From DMER64 sp964600385 (GTDB lineage Bacteria > Bacteroidota > Bacteroidia > Bacteroidales > UBA932): a DNA stretch of 64,000 nt. Each line of letters starts with the position of its first letter. Within the stretch, counting starts at the first letter, position 1. Location: contig CAZRJC010000001.1 of assembly GCA_964600385.1 (NCBI GenBank), positions 62,001-126,000 of the forward strand, in the 5' to 3' direction. Of the stretch, positions 26,491 to 33,883 are shown in pieces. The notes below the pieces were generated by a model. The model was given only the letters and a program-made list of their open reading frames with translations. It was not told the origin of the DNA and searched no databases. The position numbers were made by a program, and so were the translations under genes.

Positions 26491-28131
26491 ATGAAAAAAT
26501 ACATTCTTATCCTTTCTTTTCTTCTTGCAGCAGGCCTTTGGCAAAACAGTTCAGCCTGCACCGTTATCATTGCCGGTAAAAAAGCCACTGCAGATGGCAG
26601 CGTACTAAACTCACACACAGACTGCGGACCCGATAACCGCATACGAATCATCACCGGACGCACCTTCCCCAAAGGAAGCCTTGCTCCCGTATATTGGGGC
26701 CTGCTTGACAACACCCGCCCCATTGACGATTATGGGGAAATCCTGGGATATATTCCGCAGGCAGAAAAAACCTACACGTATTTTCATTCGGCCTATTCGC
26801 AAATGAATGAACACCAGTTGTGCATCGGAGAGAGCACTACAAATCAGAGACCCGAACTCCAGCTCACCAAAGGAGAAGGCGATCAGATAATGACCATAGA
26901 ACAGGCCCAGGCATTTGCCCTGCAACGTTGCAAAACGGCCCGTGAAGCACTCGAATTCATTACCGGTCTTATGGAAACATACGGTTTCCTGCCTTCATGC
27001 GGCCAGGATCCCGAAACTATCACCCTTGCCGATCCCAATGAAGTCTGGGTACTTGAATTTTTTGCCGTAGGAAAGGGCTGGAAAAAAGACAGTGGAAAAT
27101 TAGGCTGTATCTGGGCCGCCCGGAGACTGCCCGACGATCACGTAGCCATTATTTCCAACTGGAGCGTAATTGAAGAAATTGACCTGTCCAGACCGGATGA
27201 ATATAAAGCCTCTGCTAACTATATGAGCGTGGCAGTCGAGAACGGCTGGTACGACCCAAACGGCACCATGCCGTTTATCTGGAGCAATGCCTACGCCGGC
27301 ATTACCCCGCGCGAAGCCCATACGCACCGGCAATGGCTATTCAATGCGCTCTATAACCCGGGTTTGCCTGAACTGCCCCAACGCTGGACAACCAATCCCT
27401 ACCAGAACCTTAACCAGTACGGTCAGACTGTGGAACCCATCGGCATGTATCCTTTCTCCTTCAAACCCAATAAACTCTTTACCATAAAGGACATCATGGA
27501 ATTCCAGCGGAGCACGTTTACCGGTACCATATATGATAAGGAAAACGACGCGGTATGGTATGTCATCGGGCCGGAAGGAACCCTCGAAAAAAGCAAGCTG
27601 GCCACACCTTTCCCTAACGCAGAACTTCAGAAACTGCTCAAGACGAACAGGAGGCGGCTTGTCTCGCGTGTAGACGGAGAATATGGATTCTGTGCACAGC
27701 TGCGCAGCTGGCTTCCCAACGGAATAGGCGGCATCTACTGGGTATTCGTTGACAACGCCTATACATCGCCCTATATTCCTTTCTTTACGGGCATGACAAA
27801 AACACCCGACGTGTACATGGAGTACAATCCCAAGGAATATTCGGACACATCGGTTCGCTGGACCGTCGACGTCATTGATAATTTACTGAACATGTGCTAT
27901 CAGGAGGCTAAAAAAGACCTGGTGGCATTCAGGGCCCCCATGGAAGCAGATTTTTTCAGACAGAACGAGGCTGTTGAACAGGAGTACCTTAAACTGTACC
28001 GGAAACAACCGGAAAAGGCAGCCTCCCTGCTGGATGACCATGCAGCCCAATGTGCCGGCCGGATCATGACAACATACCGGGATCTCAGAAACACTCTTTT
28101 TGTAAAATACACGAACAATAAACTCAGATAA
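26491..28131 (+). CDS. C69 family dipeptidase (Ntn hydrolase)
   Basis: A 546-residue secreted peptidase of family C69 (PepD-like, U34). Residues 1-22 are a signal peptide (MKKYILILSFLLAAGLWQ). Cleavage would expose Cys23 of ACTVIIAGKKATADGS as the N-terminal nucleophile, the expected arrangement. Further family features are HTDCGPDN and the ITLADPNEVWVLEFFAVG region. The start at ATG 26491 is chosen because it begins the signal peptide; the open frame extends 62 codons upstream into the promoter and the divergent gene. It would hydrolyse dipeptides in the periplasm. It is followed after 11 bp by an oxidoreductase gene with which it may be cotranscribed. Confidence 0.9.
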   Translation: MKKYILILSFLLAAGLWQNSSACTVIIAGKKATADGSVLNSHTDCGPDNRIRIITGRTFPKGSLAPVYWGLLDNTRPIDDYGEILGYIPQAEKTYTYFHSAYSQMNEHQLCIGESTTNQRPELQLTKGEGDQIMTIEQAQAFALQRCKTAREALEFITGLMETYGFLPSCGQDPETITLADPNEVWVLEFFAVGKGWKKDSGKLGCIWAARRLPDDHVAIISNWSVIEEIDLSRPDEYKASANYMSVAVENGWYDPNGTMPFIWSNAYAGITPREAHTHRQWLFNALYNPGLPELPQRWTTNPYQNLNQYGQTVEPIGMYPFSFKPNKLFTIKDIMEFQRSTFTGTIYDKENDAVWYVIGPEGTLEKSKLATPFPNAELQKLLKTNRRRLVSRVDGEYGFCAQLRSWLPNGIGGIYWVFVDNAYTSPYIPFFTGMTKTPDVYMEYNPKEYSDTSVRWTVDVIDNLLNMCYQEAKKDLVAFRAPMEADFFRQNEAVEQEYLKLYRKQPEKAASLLDDHAAQCAGRIMTTYRDLRNTLFVKYTNNKLR

Positions 28132-28142
28132 TCAATAATAAA

Positions 28143-29402
28143 ATGAGCCTTGACAGAAGAAATTTTCTGAAAGCAGCAGGCGGGCTTGCTGCATTGACCA
28201 TTGTCCCACGCCGGGTTCTCGGCGGAAACGGATTTATCGCACCCAGTGACCAGCTCACGAAAGGGATTATTGGCGTGGGATCTATGGGCCGTGGACATTA
28301 CAATTACGCGGGAGCACGTCTTGTTGCCGTATGCGATGTGGATAAACTCCACCTTGAGGCTGCCGTGAAAGCGGCCCCCGATAAGGTGAAGTCATACGAA
28401 AACTTCATGGACCTTATCACCGATCCGAATGTAGATGTGGTACATATTGCCACTCCGCCCCACTGGCATGGTATCATGGCAGCGGAAGCGGCTCGGGCCG
28501 GTAAAGACATCTGGTGTGAAAAGCCCATGACACGTACTATTGGCGAAGGAAAAAAAGTAATGGAAGCCGTCAGGAGAAACGGCCGGATATTCCGCCTGAA
28601 TACTTGGTTCCGCTTTACCGATACTTTTTATGGTCTGGGTACTACCGTGGAACCGCTCAAGAAACTCGTCCAAAGCGGAATGCTGGGCTGGCCTTTGAAA
28701 GTAACCATTTCCAAACATACCGGATTTGACTGGAAATTTTACTGGACCGGAAAAGAGAACCTGATTCCCGAGCCCGTTCCTGCCCATCTGAATTACGACA
28801 TGTGGCTCGGGCCGGCCCCGTACAAACCCTATAACCCGCACCGGGTACACCAGACTTTCCGCGGATACTGGGATTACGACGGAGGCGGTCTGTGCGACAT
28901 GGGACAGCATTACATGGATCCTGTTCAGTACTTCCTGGGCAAGGACAATGAAAGCCCTGTCAAGGTCGAGATTGACGCTCCGCAACAGCATCACGACGCC
29001 GTGGGAACCTGGCGGAGCATAACCTACACCTATGCGGACGGTTGCCAGATTGTCCTGTGGGGCGATGATTTCGGAGATCCCAAAACGCCATACATAGCAG
29101 GTCCCAAGGGAAACGTGTACCACGGATTCGTGTGTGACATTCCCGACTGGCAGCTTAAACTGGCCGATCTGCCCGATCCTGCGCCTCAGAACACAGACTT
29201 CATTGAATGTATCCGGACCCGCCAGCCGTTCGCGTTAAACGAAACGAACGGGTTCCGCAGTTGTACACTGGTGAATATGGGAGCAGTTGCTCTCCGGCTT
29301 AACCATACACTGCATTTTGACTCAGATAAGCTCGAATTCATTAACGATCCGGCGGCCAACCGTCTTATGGATCAACCCATGCGCGGACCGTGGAAAATTT
29401 AA
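28143..29402 (+). CDS. Tat-exported Gfo/Idh/MocA oxidoreductase
   Basis: A 419-residue oxidoreductase whose N-terminus MSLDRRNFLKAAGGLAAL is a twin-arginine signal (RRNFLK), so it is exported folded with bound cofactor. The Rossmann part has GIIGVGSMGRGHYNYAGARL and IWCEKPMTRTIGEGKKVMEA. A YWDYDGGGLCDMGQHYMDP segment matches periplasmic members that oxidise sugar C3 hydroxyls. It sits 10 bp before a DUF1080 protein, the same pairing known from the 3-keto-glycoside pathway of gut Bacteroidota. I infer a glycoside 3-dehydrogenase or the reductase step; the exact substrate is not visible. Confidence 0.88.
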   Translation: MSLDRRNFLKAAGGLAALTIVPRRVLGGNGFIAPSDQLTKGIIGVGSMGRGHYNYAGARLVAVCDVDKLHLEAAVKAAPDKVKSYENFMDLITDPNVDVVHIATPPHWHGIMAAEAARAGKDIWCEKPMTRTIGEGKKVMEAVRRNGRIFRLNTWFRFTDTFYGLGTTVEPLKKLVQSGMLGWPLKVTISKHTGFDWKFYWTGKENLIPEPVPAHLNYDMWLGPAPYKPYNPHRVHQTFRGYWDYDGGGLCDMGQHYMDPVQYFLGKDNESPVKVEIDAPQQHHDAVGTWRSITYTYADGCQIVLWGDDFGDPKTPYIAGPKGNVYHGFVCDIPDWQLKLADLPDPAPQNTDFIECIRTRQPFALNETNGFRSCTLVNMGAVALRLNHTLHFDSDKLEFINDPAANRLMDQPMRGPWKI

Positions 29403-29412
29403 GATTGACAGT

Positions 29413-32400
29413 ATGAAACGAATTATATGTACATGTATTACCGGATTGGCCCTTCTCCTGTCCTTATCCCTTAACGGACAGGACGCCGGCAGAACCGCCG
29501 CCACCAAGATAGGCGATGCCCTGAATCAATTACCGGCGCAGAATGAAGCTCTTTTTGCCCGCCTAATGGAAGACCTGATCTCTACCGGAGAGGAAGGCAT
29601 TCTCCTGCTGGCAGACAAGATGAAACCGGCCGGAGAAACACATCCCTCCGTGGAATATGCGCTGGATGGCATAGTCCAGTATGTTACCCGTCCAGACACC
29701 AAAGATGAAATACGGGAAATGGTTGCCCGTGCCTGTGAAGCGGCTGTTGAACGCGTGCCGGACACCTATAACAAAGCGTTCTTCATACGCGAATTGCAGT
29801 TTCTGGGAAGGCCCTCGAGCCTCGGGGCCCTGGCTCAGTATGTTTTCTCTGAGGAACTGTCCGTTCCTGCTATCGAGGCGATTACCGCCATCGGGGGAAC
29901 AGATGCCGTAAAGATCCTGCTGAGCGCTCCACAATCCGAACAAAGCATCTCGGCGCTGGGACGTCTGGGATCTCCGCTTGCGGAAAAAGCGTTGGCGCAA
30001 ACGGCCCTGTCTGAAAGTCAGAACCTGAGACCAATCGCCTATCATGCACTGGCTCAATGCGGTACAATGGCATCCATACAGGTAATGAAGGAAGGCCCGG
30101 TTGAAGATTATATTACGTTCCTGCGTAATAACATACAGATCGGCAACGAAAAACAGATTGCCAAAGCAGCCCGCAATATTTTGAAAAGCAGCGGTGATTC
30201 CCAGATCCGCTGCGATGCGCTGGGCTTGTTGCTTCGCGTCCGGAGCGAGATGGAAATCAAAACCATCCTGGCTGCCCTCGATGATCCCGACAGGGCATAC
30301 CGCAGGAGAGCACTGGAAGAAGCATCCCGTTTTGTTTCGCCGCTGGTGAATACGCCCATCATCAAAAAAATGGCAAGGCTGGACAACCAGGCACTGGCCG
30401 ATGTGCTTTTCTGGCTGGGTGAACAGCGCGATCCGGCCATTCTCCCTTATATCTGGACGTATCTGGACCATCCCGATGCAGAAGTTGCCCGGATTTCCGC
30501 CCAGGCAATGGTTTTGACAGGAGGTGAGGAGGTGAACCTGAAACTGGCTTCACAGATGACAGGCACAGATCCTGCCAGGATCAGGATAGCCAGACAGGCC
30601 TTACTTTCCTGTAAGGGAGATGTGGCCGGAACCCTTGTCTCGGTATTTCCCAAGGCATCGGCACAGGGCAAGGCAGCCATTCTTGAACTGCTTGCCGCCC
30701 GGAAATCAATAACCAACGAAGCCCTTGTCCTCGATCACATACAGGATAACGATCCCACGGTACGCAACGCCGCCCTTCTGGCACTTGCCGGCACGGCCAG
30801 CCCCCGGAACCGTGCGCTTTATTTCAACCTGCTGGAAAACGCACCTGAAGCAGACATCCCGGCCATGCAACAGGCCGTTCTGGCTTCCCTTTACGGCCTC
30901 GGACCGGAAGACAGGTGCTCCGTAATTACGGCACAACTTCAAAAAGCGGCCCCGGCGGTACAACAACGGTATTACGGACTTCTGGCGCAAACCGGGACAT
31001 ACCCGGCTGTAGAGTTTCTTGCCGGGAGATACCTGGCGATGAAAGATTTTGCCTCGTATACGGCTCTTGTCAACCAATGGAATGCTCCCGGAGAACAAAA
31101 GCTGCTGTACCTGAGAAAAGCCCTCGATCTGGCCAAAGATCCGCAAACCACAGCCGCATTGCTCAAAGAGATTGGTGCCACCAACACATTCCTCGGAATA
31201 ATGGTTTCCGGACCTTATATGTCATCGCCTGAAAGCGAGGTGGCTCTGGCTGCCGCATTGAGCGTATACCAACTGGCCATCCGGAACAAACAGTTTTACG
31301 GTCCCCGGGTAAGCGCCTATATGGAGCAGGCCATTCCTGTTCTGGAAAAAGCCGGATATCCCGACAGTGTCTACGATATCCAGAATATCCGCAAATACCT
31401 GAATGAGGTTAGCCCCAAAGACGGATTCACCACAATGTTCAACGGAAAAGATCTTGAAGGCTGGAAAGGCCTTGTGGGCAATCCCGTTTCACGAAGCAAG
31501 ATGAAACCCCGCGATCTGGAAAAAGCACAGAAAGAAGCCGATAAGCTGGCCTTCAGCCAATGGGTAGTCGAGGACGGCAAACTGGTTTTCCTGGGCAAGG
31601 GGGACAATCTATGCTCAGAAAAGGACTATGGCGATTTTGAAATGTATGTAGACTGGCTCCTGTATCCCGAGGGACCCGAGGCAGATGCAGGTATTTACCT
31701 CCGGGGAGCACCGCAGGTGCAGATCTGGGATACCTCCCGGGTGAACGTAGGCGCACAGGTTGGGTCCGGAGGGCTTTACAACAATCAGAAAAACAAGTCT
31801 GTTCCTCTGGTTGTGGCCGATAACCGGCTTGGTGAATGGAACAGTTTCTTCATCCGCATGACAGGAGAAAGGGTTACCGTTTACCTGAACGGCCAACTTG
31901 TGGTCGATAACGTAATCATGGAGAACTATTGGGACAGAGGTCTGCCCATTTTTCCCTCAGGTGCCATAGAACTTCAGGCACACGGGAGCAAGGTGGCCTA
32001 TCGCGACCTGTACGTTCGTGAACTGGAACGGCCCGAACCCTTCAAATTGTCTGCACAGGAAGAAGTCGAAGGTTTCGAGGTCCTCTTTGACGGGACCACC
32101 CTGCACAAATGGACCGGAAACACCACAGACTATGTGACGGAAAACGGAACTATAGCCGTCCATCCTTCCGACCAGGGTTTTGGAGACCTATATACGGTAA
32201 AAGAATACTCCGATTTTGTTTTTCGCTTTGAATTCAAGCTCACACCCGGTGCCAACAACGGAGTGGGCATCCGTACCCCGGGAGAAGGCGATGCCGCCTA
32301 CGTGGGCATGGAGATCCAGATACTGGACCATTTCAATGAAATCTACCAGCCCTGGCTGCTCGATTACCAATACCACGGATCTGTTTATGGAGTGATCCCC

Positions 32401-32637
32401 GCCAAAAACAGGAACGCCCTCAAACCCGTCGGGGAGTGGAACCAGGAGGAGATATATATTAAAGGCAACCATATCCGGGTAACGGTCAACGACATTGTTG
32501 TTACCGAGGGGGATATTTCAAACGGACCCATTGATAAACGCGAACACCCGGGTCTGATGAACAAATCCGGGAAGATCGGGTTTTTGGGTCACGGATCGGA
32601 ACTGTGGCTCCGTAATATCCGGATAAAAGAATTGTAA
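29413..32637 (+). CDS. HEAT-repeat protein with two C-terminal DUF1080 (3-keto-glycoside hydrolase) domains
   Basis: A 1074-residue secreted protein. The signal peptide is MKRIICTCITGLALLLSLSL (cut near NGQ). Residues about 60-640 are helical HEAT-type repeats (for example LGRLGSPLAEKALAQTAL; NDPTVRNAALLALAG). Two DUF1080 (PF06439) domains follow: about 670-875, starting GFTTMFNGKDLEGWKG, and about 885-1073, starting GFEVLFDGTTLHKWTG. Both have the concanavalin-like features YLRGAPQVQIWD and MEIQILDHFNE. DUF1080 proteins cleave 3-keto-glycosides by elimination. The start at ATG 29413 begins the signal peptide; the frame stays open 42 codons upstream inside the previous gene. The paired domains could act on two substrates, or one could be a binding module. 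Confidence 0.88.
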   Translation: MKRIICTCITGLALLLSLSLNGQDAGRTAATKIGDALNQLPAQNEALFARLMEDLISTGEEGILLLADKMKPAGETHPSVEYALDGIVQYVTRPDTKDEIREMVARACEAAVERVPDTYNKAFFIRELQFLGRPSSLGALAQYVFSEELSVPAIEAITAIGGTDAVKILLSAPQSEQSISALGRLGSPLAEKALAQTALSESQNLRPIAYHALAQCGTMASIQVMKEGPVEDYITFLRNNIQIGNEKQIAKAARNILKSSGDSQIRCDALGLLLRVRSEMEIKTILAALDDPDRAYRRRALEEASRFVSPLVNTPIIKKMARLDNQALADVLFWLGEQRDPAILPYIWTYLDHPDAEVARISAQAMVLTGGEEVNLKLASQMTGTDPARIRIARQALLSCKGDVAGTLVSVFPKASAQGKAAILELLAARKSITNEALVLDHIQDNDPTVRNAALLALAGTASPRNRALYFNLLENAPEADIPAMQQAVLASLYGLGPEDRCSVITAQLQKAAPAVQQRYYGLLAQTGTYPAVEFLAGRYLAMKDFASYTALVNQWNAPGEQKLLYLRKALDLAKDPQTTAALLKEIGATNTFLGIMVSGPYMSSPESEVALAAALSVYQLAIRNKQFYGPRVSAYMEQAIPVLEKAGYPDSVYDIQNIRKYLNEVSPKDGFTTMFNGKDLEGWKGLVGNPVSRSKMKPRDLEKAQKEADKLAFSQWVVEDGKLVFLGKGDNLCSEKDYGDFEMYVDWLLYPEGPEADAGIYLRGAPQVQIWDTSRVNVGAQVGSGGLYNNQKNKSVPLVVADNRLGEWNSFFIRMTGERVTVYLNGQLVVDNVIMENYWDRGLPIFPSGAIELQAHGSKVAYRDLYVRELERPEPFKLSAQEEVEGFEVLFDGTTLHKWTGNTTDYVTENGTIAVHPSDQGFGDLYTVKEYSDFVFRFEFKLTPGANNGVGIRTPGEGDAAYVGMEIQILDHFNEIYQPWLLDYQYHGSVYGVIPAKNRNALKPVGEWNQEEIYIKGNHIRVTVNDIVVTEGDISNGPIDKREHPGLMNKSGKIGFLGHGSELWLRNIRIKEL

Positions 32638-32640
32638 AGC

Positions 32641-33018
32641 TTATTTTCTGGTCAGCGAATATTCTCCGTTAAGAGACTGACCGTCAAAAAGAAGGTCGCC
32701 ATCGTAATAGATGATCAGTTTGGTATCTGACAGTGAACGGATCTCAACTACATCGCTTACGGTGGCGCTTCCTACTACAACCCTGATGAATATATAATTA
32801 CCATCGAGAGTATAGGAGGGAGTATAAGCAGGTGAAGACTCTGGAGCCGTATAACCCATGGTTCCGTCTGTCTTGAAAGTCACCGTGTACTGGGTATTAG
32901 CGTCATATGCCCACGTTCCCAGAAGGTCTTCTTTGGTATATTTATCTTTTTCACACGAAGCAGTTGTTAATAATAAAAGGGAAACTGCCAATACCCCTGT
33001 AAAAATTCTGGAAATCAT
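32641..33018 (-). CDS. Small lipocalin-like lipoprotein
   Basis: A 125-residue lipoprotein with lipobox TTASC (Cys at 23) after a signal peptide. The mature part, with KEDLLGTWAYDANTQYTVTFKTDG and a final LNGEYSLTRK, resembles the short lipocalin-like domains common in Bacteroidota surface lipoproteins. Its function is unknown. It is the last gene of a three-lipoprotein operon, 9 bp after the EEP gene, and its 3' end is 3 bp from the convergent DUF1080 gene. Confidence 0.72.
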   Translation of the reverse strand: MISRIFTGVLAVSLLLLTTASCEKDKYTKEDLLGTWAYDANTQYTVTFKTDGTMGYTAPESSPAYTPSYTLDGNYIFIRVVVGSATVSDVVEIRSLSDTKLIIYYDGDLLFDGQSLNGEYSLTRK

Positions 33019-33027
33019 ATTGATATA

Positions 33028-33864
33028 TTAAAATTTAAAAGTTGCTATTACAGGATAATGATCGGATACGTATGGAACACCAAAATTCTCGGTGACCGTA
33101 TGGTAAACAAGCGCCTTGGCTCCTTTATAAAAAATATGGTCTATTGGTTTGCCCTGGGATTTGCCCCATCCGTTAAAGGTTGTCAGGCTGTCTGTAAGAG
33201 GAGCCTCGGCCCGGGCCTGCAGGAAATTTTCTTTTACAGGTTCAAAGAGTTCATCATCAATTGAAGCATTGAAATCACCTGTAACAAACACACCAGGAAC
33301 ATCGCCGGCAATTTCACCGATCTTCGAAATCAGCAAACGGGCCGACTCTTTACGGGCGATCTTTCCAATATGGTCAAAATGTGTATTGAACACAAAAAAC
33401 TCTTTACCTGATTCACGGCCCCTGAGATGCACCCAGGTCACTATGCGCATGCAGGCGGCATCCCAGCCAAACGAAGGTTCACCGGGTGTTTCACTCAACC
33501 AGAAGGTTCCATCGGCCAACGCCTCGTATTTATCTTTAAGATACAATACAGCAGAGTATTCACCCCGGGCCGCTCCGTCCTCCCGTGCCACACCAACCTT
33601 TGCGTATTCCGGAAGCTGTTCAAGCAGGTAAACAACCTGTTCGTTAACAGATTCCTGCAACCCTACAACATCCGGCGCCAGGGTCCGGATCATCTCCGGT
33701 GAGGCATGCTTGCGCAGATTCCAGTTGTTTTCACCGTCATCCACAAGGGAAAGACGAATATTGTATGACATTACCTTTATCTCCTGTTGTTCTGAACAGG
33801 AACTGTACAGAACGGCAATAAACACAAACAGCAAGATTCCCGGAAACAGGATTTTTTTCTTCAT
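33028..33864 (-). CDS. Endonuclease/exonuclease/phosphatase family lipoprotein
   Basis: A 278-residue lipoprotein (lipobox LYSSC, Cys at 23). The EEP fold motifs are intact: VMSYNIRLS, VVGLQES (metal-binding Glu), FVFNTHFDHIG, VFVTGDFNAS and YVSDHYPVIATF (catalytic His). Members include phosphodiesterases, sphingomyelinases and nucleases, and the envelope location suggests a phosphoester in the periplasm or outside the cell. The gene lies 19 bp after the GLUG-repeat lipoprotein gene, probably in the same transcript. Confidence 0.88.
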   Translation of the reverse strand: MKKKILFPGILLFVFIAVLYSSCSEQQEIKVMSYNIRLSLVDDGENNWNLRKHASPEMIRTLAPDVVGLQESVNEQVVYLLEQLPEYAKVGVAREDGAARGEYSAVLYLKDKYEALADGTFWLSETPGEPSFGWDAACMRIVTWVHLRGRESGKEFFVFNTHFDHIGKIARKESARLLISKIGEIAGDVPGVFVTGDFNASIDDELFEPVKENFLQARAEAPLTDSLTTFNGWGKSQGKPIDHIFYKGAKALVYHTVTENFGVPYVSDHYPVIATFKF

Positions 33865-33883
33865 GGCGGGTCCTTATTATCTA

